Part shown: positions 24,240 through 33,574 of the stretch, one piece after another | How positions within the stretch are numbered: position 1 is the stretch's first letter | Layout: every line of letters starts with the position of its first letter | Assembly (NCBI RefSeq): GCF_020532645.1 | Contig: NZ_JAJAUZ010000021.1 | Location: 54,393-118,392 of the forward strand | Direction of reading: 5' to 3' | Origin: Streptomyces bambusae | Lineage (GTDB): Bacteria; Actinomycetota; Actinomycetes; Streptomycetales; Streptomycetaceae | Length of the DNA: 64,000 nt | Made by a program: the position numbers and the translations under genes | The notes under the pieces: model-generated | What the model saw: only the letters and a program-made list of their open reading frames with translations | Database searches by the model: none | Told to the model about the DNA's origin: nothing

Positions 24240-25398
24240 ATGAGCGCTCCATATGACCCTGAGGACAGGGAAAGGGTAGTAGCCAAGTTGCCGGCCGCCC
24301 TCCGTCAGGAACTCAAAGTCCGGGCAGCCCAGCTGGGAATCGACATCAAGGACGCGGTGACCGAAGGCGTCCAGGCATGGCGCGAGGATGCCTCCGCAGC
24401 CGTGCCCGTGGACACGTCTGGGGCGAGCTCGTTCTCGACGTACCTGCCCACAGGGCTGTACGCGAGCTTGGAGGAGGACTGCAAGGCCCGGGACGTGGCC
24501 TACAACCAGGGCCTCGCACGCTCGATCCGCCTCTGGCTCGACACGCACCCCGTCTCCGGACGCCGCAGCCCGGAAGCCCAGCGCGCCCGCAGGTTCGTCG
24601 TCTGCAACCAGAAGGGCGGCGTCGGCAAGAGCGTCATCGCCAGCGGGGTCGCCCAGGCGCTCGCGGAGACGGGAACACGTGTCTGCGTCATCGACTTCGA
24701 CCCTCAAGGTCACCTGACCCGGTACCTCGGCCAGGACATGGTCTGCATCAAGGACCCCAGCCTCGCCAAGCACATGCTCGGCGAGACCAGCGGCCGGATC
24801 CGCGACCTGCTCCTGCCCATCGAGCACGGTGCGCTCGCCGGCCGGCTCTTCCTGCTGCCCTCCTGCAAGGACGCCTTCCTCCTCGACGCACGCCTGGCCA
24901 CCACGCGCCACGTGCGCACCAAGGAGACGGCGCTGGAGAAGGCCCTGGAGGACCTGGAGAAGGAGTTCGACTACATCGTCGTCGACTGCCCGCCCAGCCT
25001 GGGGTACAGCATGGACACGGCTCTCTACATACTCCAGGACCCGTGAGGGCGAGGCTCCCCGCTCCTCCGGCGTCATCGTGCCGGTCCAGTCCGAGGACAC
25101 GTCGGCCGACGCCTACGACATGCTCATCGAGCAGATCGAGGACCTCGTCGACGACCTCGACATCGAGGTCACCCAGCTCGGGTTCGTCGTCAACCTGTAC
25201 GACAGCCGCAAGGGCTACGTCGTCACCAGCTCCCTGGAGAGCTGGAAGTCCTTCGAGGACCCGCCGGTGCTCACCGTCATCCCCGACCTCAAGGAGCAGC
25301 GCGAAGCGGTCCGGCTGAAGGAGTCGCTGCTGCACTACTCCCCCGACTGCGAGCAGTCCGAGTGCATGCGTGAGATCGCACGGAAGGTTGCGGCATGA
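24240..25398 (+). pseudogene. parA: ParA-like partition ATPase (module 2), reading frame broken by a +1 shift
   Basis: Partition ATPase that would load on DNA and be stimulated by ParB. The first frame (268 aa, to TGA 25044-25046) has a ribbon-helix-helix-like N-terminus (about 1-100), the deviant Walker A KGGVGKS (125-131) and DFDPQGHLTRYL, and ends just after VDCPPSLGYSMDTALYILQD. The C-terminal part continues in the next frame (REGEAPRSSGVIVPVQSEDTSAD to ARKVAA, 25398). Removing one C of GACCCG restores the frame; alternatively CCG-TGA-G could be a programmed +1 shift. The end overlaps parB as ATGA. Confidence 0.75.
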
Positions 25399-26606
25399 GC
25401 AAGAGCGACCTCCTGGGCACGGGATCGGCGTTCGCCACCGCCAGGCGCTCCGGCGGCCGCAGCGAGCGCGGCCGCGCCAAGGCCATCGCCCAGGGAGACC
25501 TCCCCGCGTACGAACTCGTCCGCATCGCCCTTGACCGTGTGTCCCCGACGCCGCTGAACCCTCGTCGGAACTTCGGCAGCGACGAGGAGATGGCCCGCTT
25601 CGGCGAGGAGCTCCGCGAAGCCCAGCTCGCCGCCTGCGTGGCGGTCTCCCGCTCGGCGTACCTCGCACTGTGGCCGGAGCACGAGACCGGCGTGGGCGAC
25701 GCCGAGTACGTCCTGATCAACGGAGAGCGCCGGTACCGGTGTGCCCTGGCGGTCGGCCTCGAAGCTCTGGACTTCGTCGTACGCGACGACCTCGCCGGCA
25801 CGCGCGAGGACTTCTTCGACCACCTCCTCTCGGAGAACCTCGACCGCGAGGACTTCAACGTCATCGAGCGGGCCCGGGGCGTCGCGCAGTTGGTCGACTT
25901 CTGCGCGGAGGAGCGCCTGCACGGCGCCAAATCGCGGGCAGCGGAGCGCATGGGCAAGAGCCCTGGCTGGGTGACTCAGCAGCTGGCACTCCTGGAGCTG
26001 CCCGAAGCGATCCAGCGGCTGCTCATCACGGGCGAGCTTCCGGAGAGGGACGGGCGCTTCCTGACGCGTGCGGCGAAGGACAACCCGGCTCTGGCCCCTG
26101 AGGAGCTCATCGGCCTGCTGCAGCAGAGCAAGGCCGAAGAGGCACGGAAGAAGCAGCAGGAGCGCGAGATCCTCGCCGCCCACACGGCGGAAGGATCGGA
26201 GCCGCCGGCCGGACCTTTTACCGCGGTAAAGGTTCCGGCGGTCTCCCAGACGTCCGAGTCCGCTGCAGCACCGGCTTCAAGCGAGCCCGCTGACCACCTT
26301 GAACAGCCTGGCGCCTCGGGGGAACGCAGCCTGCCGACCCAGGATGCTGCCGTTGCTGTCGACGTGCCGGAACCGAGGATGCCTTCGCTGCCGGCGGGCA
26401 CGCCCGATCCGGAGACTGCCTACGCCGAGGACGCCGCGCCGTCCGATGACAACCAGCACTCGCCGTACATGGTGGACGTGCGAAAGATGCCGAGGGTGCC
26501 CTGGCATGACGGCAAGGCCGTTGCGCAGCTGGTGCTCCAGAAGATGCCGGACCACCAGCGCACGGTGCTCCTGGAAGTCCTGCTCGAAGCACACGGGACG
26601 GACTGA
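25395..26606 (+). CDS. parB: ParB-like centromere-binding protein (module 2)
   Basis: 403 residues. ParB/Spo0J N-terminal domain with LNPRRNFGSDEEMARFGEELRE and the CTPase-type motif GERRYRCALAVG (about 115-126), a helix-turn-helix segment KSRAAERMGKSPGWVTQQLALLELP near 185-210, then a disordered acidic linker and a short C-terminal dimerisation part (KAVAQLVLQKMPDHQRTVLLEVLLEAH). Starts at ATG 25395 in the tail of parA. The gene itself contains the third family-2 palindrome (26213-26235), encoded as PFTAVKVP. Confidence 0.85.
   Translation: MSKSDLLGTGSAFATARRSGGRSERGRAKAIAQGDLPAYELVRIALDRVSPTPLNPRRNFGSDEEMARFGEELREAQLAACVAVSRSAYLALWPEHETGVGDAEYVLINGERRYRCALAVGLEALDFVVRDDLAGTREDFFDHLLSENLDREDFNVIERARGVAQLVDFCAEERLHGAKSRAAERMGKSPGWVTQQLALLELPEAIQRLLITGELPERDGRFLTRAAKDNPALAPEELIGLLQQSKAEEARKKQQEREILAAHTAEGSEPPAGPFTAVKVPAVSQTSESAAAPASSEPADHLEQPGASGERSLPTQDAAVAVDVPEPRMPSLPAGTPDPETAYAEDAAPSDDNQHSPYMVDVRKMPRVPWHDGKAVAQLVLQKMPDHQRTVLLEVLLEAHGTD
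26213..26235. repeat. parS-like palindrome, family 2, copy 3, inside parB
   Basis: Same 23-bp box with core TTTACCGCGGTAAA as at 22.5 kb, located in the linker region of the ParB coding sequence, where it is tolerated as PFTAVKVP. Placement next to its presumed binder supports a centromere role. Confidence 0.65.
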
Positions 26607-26702
26607 TGTGGATCTTTGTTGAAAAACGGCCGCTGTCGCTCTTCGCCTCACTTTGTTGCTGATTGAACGGTGTGGGGAGGGTGGGGATCGGAGAGCGTGC
26701 GT

Positions 26703-26734
26703 GGGCCCCGCCGACCTGACGGTCGGCGGGGCCC
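26703..26734. terminator. Strong bidirectional hairpin between convergent genes
   Basis: Perfect 14-bp stem GGGCCCCGCCGACC (26703-26716) with GGTCGGCGGGGCCC (26721-26734) and a TGAC loop, between parB (ends 26606) and the gene ending at 26748. Confidence 0.8.
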
Positions 26735-26747
26735 CTGATTGTGGACC

Positions 26748-27065
26748 TCAGCTGTTGGTCAATTGATCAGCCCGCACTTCGAACTCGACTCGCCCCTCGA
26801 GTGATTCGAGGCCCCAGGGGCTGACGGAGATCTTCACCGTGTCCGAGGTGTCCGTGGTGTCGTCGGAGGTCAGGATGTCGCAGAGGATGACGACCTCGAC
26901 GGGATAGTGGGCGTCGGGGGACAGGTCGTCCCTCTCGGTGAAGACGGGCCACTTGTCAATGAAGGCCCACTGCTGGTTGTGGGCGTCGGTGAAGCGGACT
27001 TCGACCAAACCGGGCTGGGGTTCGTCATCGACCCATCGGACCGCTTCGCAACGCAGGAGGACCAT
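26748..27065 (-). CDS. Hypothetical small acidic protein
   Basis: 105 residues (MVLLRCEAVRWVDDEPQPGLVEVRFTDAHNQQW...), beta-rich and acidic, with a repeated alternation of charged and hydrophobic residues like small immunity proteins. No family recognised. ATG start at 27063-27065. It sits alone, downstream of the IS remnant and convergent with parB. Confidence 0.6.
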   Translation of the reverse strand: MVLLRCEAVRWVDDEPQPGLVEVRFTDAHNQQWAFIDKWPVFTERDDLSPDAHYPVEVVILCDILTSDDTTDTSDTVKISVSPWGLESLEGRVEFEVRADQLTNS

Positions 27066-27369
27066 GGGCGGACTCTGCCATCACGGGCCTGCAGTCGGCA
27101 GCCGGATTTCTCGGCTGCCGACCGGATGGTGCTTTTGCGGAGCCAGCGAAACGGGACGACAGCGGCAAGGCAGGTGAGAACCGACGGCCGAGCAAATCCT
27201 CTCGCGAGCAGGGCAGCGATGGTGACGGGCTGCTGGCAACGGACGTTGTTGCGGGTCGCGATCGGTCGCAGATAGTCCCGCTCCCGAGGCTGTCGAGAAG
27301 TAGCTCGTGGGGTCGGCTTGGGGGCCGACGGCAGTTCAGGCAGCGACAGAAGCGGAGACGAAGCCACTC

Positions 27370-27675
27370 GGGCACCCCACTGTGAGCAAGGCATGGGCCG
27401 ATATGGGCTGCAAGACCGCCGTCGTCGAGCATGGCGCCACCCTCGGCATCGACGTTGAGATCGTCCAACGCGACCCCACGGGCGCGGGATTCGTGATCCA
27501 GCCCCGCCGCTGGGTCGTCGAGCGAACCTTCGGCTGGTTGATGAACCACCGCCGCCTGGCCCGAGACTACGAAGCCCTCCCCGCCCGCTCCAAAGCCGTG
27601 ATTCACGTCGCGATGATCAACCTCATGACCCGCCGACTGAACGCCGAAACCACCCCGACCTGGCGCGGAACCTGA
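27370..27675 (+). pseudogene. IS5-family transposase, C-terminal remnant
   Basis: Only the last about 95 residues remain: KAWADMGCKTAVVEHGATLGIDVEIVQRDP and RRWVVERTFGWLMNHRRLARDYE, ending MINLMTRRL. The RRWVVERTxxWL box with its catalytic Glu is the hallmark of IS5/IS112-type DDE transposases. The DD part and the upstream domain are absent, and I see no clear terminal inverted repeats, so the element is immobile. Confidence 0.8.
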
Positions 27676-27997
27676 GCCACAAATCAGGGATGAAACGCCC
27701 GGTCAGGATCGGGTGCCCGGGGCAAGCGGTTTCCAGTCGCGTGCGATCAGGTCGATCACCCGTCCGCTGTCGGTCTCGGCCCGGATTCACGCGTGGGCTT
27801 CGCCTCGCCCCGGTCTGACGGGGCCTCCTCCCACCTCGCCCAGTCCCGAGCTGCGTCTGGCACTCCGTCAAAACAGCAGGTCAGGGACCAGTTTGGAGAG
27901 GAAATGAACGCAGCACACACATTGTGTTCCTGTCTTCGGAGGTAAGCTAAGTCCCGTCTTTCACCGCGTAGTTCCCGGAGGGCCGTGGACTTCAGCC
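27676..27997. other. Intergenic region with operator-like CACACACATTGTGT
   Basis: 322 bp without a convincing gene. At 27914-27927 it contains CACACACATTGTGT, one mismatch from the core of the XRE operator candidate at 11754-11770. A TAAGCT -10-like hexamer follows at about 27944. It probably drives the small gene at 27998. Confidence 0.45.
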
Positions 27998-28240
27998 ATG
28001 GCCCGGCTTTCCAGGTTCGACACGGCGAAAGGGCAAGAAGACATGGGTAGTACCGGTAACGGTGACGGTGACCAGCTCGACCCTGAGAGGGAAGGCCGGC
28101 CCGCCGCGCCCGCCCGGGACTCTCATGATGCGTGGTCGCTCGCGATCAACCTCTTCGGAGTGTTGTTCGGGGACGACGTCTCGGACTGGATCCTCAGCGC
28201 CGGACACAAGTTGCTGGACAACGTCATCAGCAGCCTGTAA
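27998..28240 (+). CDS. Small protein with amphipathic C-terminal helices
   Basis: 80 residues, or 65 if translation starts at the ATG at 28043 (after AAGGGCAAGAAG). A polar N-terminus (GSTGNGDGDQLDPEREGRPAAP) is followed by two apolar helices (WSLAINLFGVLFGDDVSDWILS and KLLDNVISSL). It could be a small toxin, effector or membrane-active peptide. It lies directly upstream of the decayed STAND/TPR gene, so it may be that system's leftover partner. Function unknown. Confidence 0.55.
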   Translation: MARLSRFDTAKGQEDMGSTGNGDGDQLDPEREGRPAAPARDSHDAWSLAINLFGVLFGDDVSDWILSAGHKLLDNVISSL

Positions 28241-28414
28241 CGCACTCTGCCCCCTGGTGCGCCAACACAAGAGGGCAGGGAATCATGGGACGAGTCCCAG
28301 ATTGATGTGCAACGGCACGGCCCCTTCCTCTTGCGACGGAGTGGGGCCGTTGTCGTGCTTGCGGACAACTATAACTATCACCGACCACGCGCCCAATGTG
28401 TACACCACGTCCAT

Positions 28415-30687
28415 ATGCTGTTTGCGCGGGTTACAGCCCCGGTGCTGGCCACTGAGGCCTGTTCCGACGGCACCGATCTCGTGGTGTGGGTGCCCGCCGC
28501 CGAGGTGCAGCAGATCGTCACCCTGTACGCCCGGACCGCCCGCCTTGTCCGGGCGCCCGGCGCCGACGGCGCCGACCCGGAGGCGGATGCGCACGCGTTC
28601 CTGGCCTGGGCGGCGACGACCTCCCGCTCCTGGCTGGTCGTACTGAACGACGTAACGGACCCCGACGGGGTCGGGCCGTGGTGGCCGGCCGGGCCGAACG
28701 GCTGGGTCCTCGCCACCAGCCGCTTCCACGACGCCCGCATGACCGGCGGCAACCGCACGCGCATCGACGTCGACCTGTACACCCCCGACGAGGCCGTCGC
28801 GTACCTGGAGACCCGGCTCGCCGGCGAAGCCGCCACCCATCTCCTCGAAGGCCGGGCCGCCGAACTCGCCCACGCCCTCGGCCGGCTCCCCCTCGCCCTC
28901 GCGCACGCCGCCGCGTGCCTCATCAACGAGGACCTGACCGCCGGCGAGTACCTGCAACGCCTCGAAGACAGCGGGCAGCTGCTCGAACAACTGCTGCCCG
29001 GCTGGGCCGACACCGAGCAGTACGGCCGCGGGGCGGCGGCCGCCCTGCTCCTCTCGCTCGACGCCGCCCACCACACCGAACCCGCCGGTCTCGCCGAACC
29101 CGTACTCCGGATCGCCGCCCTCCTCGACCCCGCCGGCCACCCCGGCACGCTGTGGCAGACGCCGACGCTGCTGGGGCACCTGTCGGAGGCGGCGGGGAGG
29201 GAAGTGGCCTGGTCGGAGTCGCGTTCGGCGTTGCGCGTGCTGCACCGCTACCACCTGCTCGCCTACGACTCCCGTACGCCCTGCCAGCAGATCCGCATCC
29301 ACGCCCTCACCGCCCGCGCCACCCGCGAAACGACCCCCGTGACAGAGCAGCCCGGCCTTGTCACGACTGCTGCCGACGCGCTGCTGAAATCCTGGCCGGA
29401 CCCGGAACAGCACCACCGGGAACTCGCAGCGACGCTCCGTGCCAACACGGACGCACTCCATCTCAACGGCGGACGGCACCTGTGGAACGGCGCGGCGCAC
29501 CCGCTGCTGTTCCGCTCCGCGATCAGCCTGCACCACGCCGGTCTCTACCGGACGGCGCACGACCAGTGGCACGAGATCATCCGGCTCGCCGCGGAGTTCC
29601 TCGGTCCTGACCACCCGGACACCCACTACGCCCGGACCAACCTGGCCAACAGCTACAGCCGACTCGGCCGGTACGCAGACGCGCTCGTGCTTCATGAGCA
29701 GGCCCTGGACCATGTCACACGGACGCACGGCCCCGACCACCCCGACAACACATGGCGCCCGGAACAACCTCCCACCACATACCGGGATCTCGGCCGCCAC
29801 CAGGAGGCCGCCGATCTCGCGGAACAAGTCCTGGCCGGCTACGAACGGACGCTGGGCCCCGATCACCCGGACACCTTCCGCGCCCGTGCCAACCTGGCTG
29901 TCAGCTACGACAACGTCGGTCGGCACGACGAAGCCCGCGCACTCGGAGAGCAGGCCATGGCCGACGGCGAACGCATCCTCGGCCCACACCACCCGGCCAC
30001 CTCACGTGCCCGTGACCGTCTCGCCGCCACCTACCTCAGCCTCGGGGCCGGTACGCGCATGCCCAGATCCACTCAGAGCAGGCACTGAGCGCCTTCGAGC
30101 GCGTCCTGGGGCACGACCATCCCGAGAGCATCACGGCGCGTGCCCATCTCGCCACCATCCACAGTCGGCAGGGCCGGCACCACGACGCTGCGGTCCTCCT
30201 GGAACAGGTCCTGGCCGGCTGCGAAGGCACCCTGGGCCCTGACCATGCCCAAACCGACCGCTCGCGCTCCGAGCTGGCGCTCGTCTACCGACAGCTCGGC
30301 CGCCACGACGACGAACTGGCCCTCGTACGGCAACTCCTCGCCCGCTCAGAACGAGTCATGGGCCACGACCACGCCGACACCCTCCACCTCCGCATCGTCA
30401 TGGCGATGGCCCACAGCCGGGTCGGCCGGAACGACGCGGCCGTTGCGCTGGCGGAACCGGCCCTCGCCGATCACGAACGCGTGCTCGGCGCCGACGCCCA
30501 GCAGACCATCACGGCCCGCATGCTCGTCGCGGTCTTGTACGGGAACCTTGACCACCACGCCGAAGCACTCTCGCTCGCCGAACGCACGCTGACTGACAGC
30601 GAACGCGTCTGCGGGCCCGACGACCCGGCAACCGAATCCATGCGCACCTTCGTCACGAAGCTCCGCAAACCCGCCGAAGAGACCTGA
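28415..30687 (+). pseudogene. STAND/TPR ATPase relic (N-terminus lost, frameshifted)
   Basis: The frame begins inside an NB-ARC-type domain (TDLVVWVPAAEVQQIVTLYARTA, SRSWLVVLNDVTDPDGV, LATSRFHDARM) without any P-loop upstream. TPR units follow (YARTNLANSYSRLGRYADALVLHEQAL, FRARANLAVSYDNVGRHDEA). Near 30045 the frame is lost; the TPRs resume in another frame (GRYAHAQIHSEQALSAFERVLGHDHPES) and end at 30687. So the gene lost its nucleotide-binding start and has at least one frameshift. It is a paralogue type of the intact gene at 3629-5812. Confidence 0.7.
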
Positions 30688-30877
30688 CCGGGCCCGCTGC
30701 GGCGGCCGTGCCACGGCTCACGCCTCGGATCCGCACGATCGGACGGCGTACGGGCACGCGCGCCCGCACGCCCTTGAATCCCCGGCCACCTGGCGCGGCC
30801 ACTGCCGGGTTGATCATCAGCCAAGCAACCTGGAGCCATCACTGCGGCCTCGCCGCCGGCTCGCCTGCCGGGAGCCG

Positions 30878-31324
30878 TCACCGCAGGCCCGGCCGCCGGC
30901 CCACGCTCCCCACCCCTCGCCCTCCCCCGCCCGTCCGCGGGCACGACCGGCACACCCACCCCGACCGCCGCACCGCCGACGGCCGGCGCTGGGACTCGTG
31001 ACCGGCGGCGCAGCGGATGCGGTGCGGTACGTGGACTCCCCGCCAGCTCCCCTCCAGCAGCTCGGCACCGACCGCGGCGAGCCGTTCCCTGAAGGCGGCC
31101 TCGGCCGCGTCGGGGCAACGGCGGGCGCAGACGCGGCAAATCCCCTGCCCCTGCTGAAGGTTGGCCGGGCGCGGGCTGACGAGGTGGCCTGCGGCGCAGC
31201 GCACGGCGTGCGGAACTCCGTTGCCACGCCAGTCCGCTTCGAGGAGCTGGGCACCGGCGTCGGCGAGAAGCGCCCGGAAGGCCTTCTCCGCGCGTAACGA
31301 GTGGGCGGGCCGGGGTGGTTGCAC
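30878..31324 (-). CDS. Tandem zinc-knuckle repeat protein
   Basis: 148 residues from GTG 31322-31324 (behind GGGAGA). Two copies of an about 55-residue unit: AFRxLLAxxGAxLLExxWRGxxVPHxxRCAAGHxxxxRP followed by GxGxCRxCAR. Each unit has C-x3-H...C-x2-C, a likely zinc site. Repeats of this sort occur in many actinobacterial proteins of unknown role and may bind nucleic acid. The same frame remains open upstream to 31816 but that part is atypical, so the shorter start was chosen. An Arg/Gly-rich tail ends the protein. Confidence 0.55.
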   Translation of the reverse strand: MQPPRPAHSLRAEKAFRALLADAGAQLLEADWRGNGVPHAVRCAAGHLVSPRPANLQQGQGICRVCARRCPDAAEAAFRERLAAVGAELLEGSWRGVHVPHRIRCAAGHESQRRPSAVRRSGWVCRSCPRTGGGGRGVGSVGRRPGLR

Positions 31325-31948
31325 ATGCTCTCCCGGGTCATGGCAGGCCGAAGAGCAACCGTACGCGGGACGCGGTCGGCTACGCACGTACCCACCCGGA
31401 CGCCCACGACCACTCACGGCCGGCACCCCCGGTCTGACCGGCACCGTCGACCGGGCCGGCACCGTCGACCGCAGACAGACCCCCTCGGTGCAGTTCTTCG
31501 GGTCGCAGCGCCCAGGCGATGGCTGCGCCCGGGCCACAGAAGGCAGGATCGAGGTGGAACGTGGTCCGCGTCCCGCAGGCCTCGGCGCCACGAGCTCTTC
31601 CCTGGGGCCGACCCTGTCCGTCCCGACGAGCTCCTGGCGATGGCCACGGCCATCCAGCCACACCTCGGCGACCGTACGGGCGCTGAGTGCGGCAGCGGCA
31701 GAAGGAGCCCAACGCTGCATGTCGACTACGTCGAACATGTCGAGCAGGGAACCGAGCTGGGATGATACGCGGGCAGGTTCCGGGTTCTGCACGAGTTTGC
31801 CGATTCGGGCATCCATCGCAAGTCAGCCATTCGGGCTGAACCGACAAACCTGCGCGAGGCGCGGCCTGTGGTCCTGCCGGCCCGCTCAGGCTCCGGCCGG
31901 CATCCCCGGTGGGGGCCGGCGCGCGAGCCGGGTCGATCGCGCCGGCCA
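31325..31948. other. Region without a confident gene
   Basis: 624 bp. On the minus strand 31816-31560 could encode a plausible fragment (ARVSSQLGSLLDMFDVVDMQRW, ALSARTVAEVWLDG), open in frame with the zinc-knuckle gene, but the intervening part is low-complexity. It may be the worn N-terminal part of a longer gene, or non-coding. Confidence 0.35.
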
Positions 31949-32500
31949 CTACGGCTCGGTGCGGATCGCCTCGGCCGGGACCTCGAAGACGAACGCCAGG
32001 CCGTCCGTCTCGTTGCCCTTCTCGCCGACGCGGGTGAAGCCGAAGCCCTTGATGGTGGCGAGCGAGGCCGCGTTGTCGGAGCCGATGGTGGCGCGTACGG
32101 TCCGGACGCCCGGTTCGGCGGCGGCCCTGAGCAGCAGCGATCGCAGCATGGCGCGCGCGTGGCCCTGGCGGCGGAACCGGGGTACGACGCAGTAGCCGAC
32201 CTCGATCACACCGTCCTCGTCAGGCGGACCGTGGTACCCCGCGTCGCCGATGACCACCCCGTCCGGCTCGGACACGGCGGCCCGGGTGATCCAGGGCGCG
32301 GCGGACGGGTCCCGGGTGACCTGGTCGGCCCGGTAGCGGAAGATCGAACGGGCCCGTTCGGAGACGAAGTACTCGTCGAGGGAGACCCCGGCCTCGGCGC
32401 TGCCCGCGGCGAGATCACCATCGGCGAGCGCGCGGAGCGCCGTTGCGCTGAGTTCGACGAAGCGGACGTGCTTGGGTACGGAATGAGGTTCGCTGTCCAT
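31949..32500 (-). CDS. GNAT family N-acetyltransferase
   Basis: 183 residues. RimJ-type fold: VRFVELSATALRALADGD near the N-terminus, GVIEVGYCVVPRFRRQGHARAML with the acetyl-CoA loop RRQGHA (about 111-116), and TIGSDNAASLATIKGFGFTRVGE as the family's last strand and Asn-containing turn. Substrate unknown. ATG start MDSEPHS. Isolated, with a G-rich spacer upstream. Confidence 0.85.
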   Translation of the reverse strand: MDSEPHSVPKHVRFVELSATALRALADGDLAAGSAEAGVSLDEYFVSERARSIFRYRADQVTRDPSAAPWITRAAVSEPDGVVIGDAGYHGPPDEDGVIEVGYCVVPRFRRQGHARAMLRSLLLRAAAEPGVRTVRATIGSDNAASLATIKGFGFTRVGEKGNETDGLAFVFEVPAEAIRTEP

Positions 32501-32741
32501 CGGAGATGATGATCACTCCGGAACGGCCGGCTGTCCACCGCTTTCCGGAGCGTCGGGCGAGACCGGGCGAGACCGGGCAAGGGCGGGCGAGGCCGTGCGA
32601 GGGCGTGGCGGACGTACGCGAACCCAGGTGCAGGGAAAGGCCGTTGGCTGCACGGGATCCCGCGGGCGGCGGAGATGACCGTACCCGGCCTCGTTCGGAC
32701 ACTCCGGCAGTCGTGGCACCCGCTCACCCGCCCACCGCCGG

Positions 32742-33488
32742 TCACTCCGGCCAGTCGAGCGCCGTCATGACCCACGTCTCGGAAGGCGCGTGATCCCGCA
32801 CCTCGCCGTTGACGCTCCAGGCGCCGTCCCATTCGATCCGCCAGATCTCCCCGTGACGGTTCTCGAATTCCACGAAGCTGCCGGGCGCGCCCTCCAACAG
32901 CGGAATTTCCCTCAGCAGGACGTCGTACGTGGTGAATCCGCGGGCATTTCCCTCGCTGCCTCCGAGGGTGCGCGTGTTGTCGTAGCGCATACGGAGGTAC
33001 GGAACCGGCCGCCGATTCATCACCGGCGTATCCAGCATGCGCCTGCGGGTGACCGCCTCCTCCAGCGTCTCGTCGCCGGCGAACTCGCACCGGTAGGCCG
33101 GGAAGACGCCGACCACGGCCTCGTGGAGCTCGTCGTACTCACCGACGTAGTACCCGTGCACGGGCGGGGGAACGGCGACGACGACGTCAAAGCCGTACCC
33201 CGGATACGAGAACCCCGGCACGACGTCGAACGGCCGCGGCGCCTCCCCCAGCCCGACCCGACGCTCCCGCGCAAACTCGAGCACCGCCCGCACGAGCCCT
33301 GCATCGAAGGAATTCCGCGTATTCAGCTGATAAATCCGATCCCCATCCGCATCCAGAGCCAACGAAAACACAAATATGGGCAGCGGCGACCGCCGCCAAG
33401 CCCGCTCCATCCCGGGAAACCGCTCAATCCCCTTGATGGAAGCAACGACCCGCTCCAGCTCGACCACTGCGCCAACCTCTCGATCCAT
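32742..33488 (-). CDS. Hypothetical protein
   Basis: 248 residues (ATG 33486-33488; an ATG 12 codons earlier at 33524 is also possible). Mixed alpha/beta, soluble, with PLPIFVFSLALDADGDRIYQLNTRNS and GFSYPGYGFDVVVAVPPPVHGYYVGEYDELHEAV, and a WRIEWDGAWSVNGEVRDH near the end. I do not recognise a family. Downstream of, and on the same strand as, the condensation-like genes, but a gap and different character argue against its being part of that cluster. Confidence 0.6.
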   Translation of the reverse strand: MDREVGAVVELERVVASIKGIERFPGMERAWRRSPLPIFVFSLALDADGDRIYQLNTRNSFDAGLVRAVLEFARERRVGLGEAPRPFDVVPGFSYPGYGFDVVVAVPPPVHGYYVGEYDELHEAVVGVFPAYRCEFAGDETLEEAVTRRRMLDTPVMNRRPVPYLRMRYDNTRTLGGSEGNARGFTTYDVLLREIPLLEGAPGSFVEFENRHGEIWRIEWDGAWSVNGEVRDHAPSETWVMTALDWPE

Positions 33489-33574
33489 CGCCCAACCCGC
33501 CCGCTCAAGCCCACCGCCCAGCATGCAGGAGCGGCCACCTGCATCGGCTGGGCGGGGGTCCGCGACCCCGCCCG

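Noticed and set aside
23901..25100. Minus-strand frame overlapping the ParA gene
   Set aside because: No motif and no ribosome binding site; the plus strand has a clear ParA Walker box.
31560..31816. Possible gene fragment upstream of the zinc-knuckle gene
   Set aside because: Protein-like but without start site, homology or boundary; mentioned under the gap entry instead.
32560..32620. Short tandem GGGCGAGACC-type repeats
   Set aside because: Two exact copies then degeneration; looks like G-rich simple sequence between an acetyltransferase gene and the next gene, without regular spacing.
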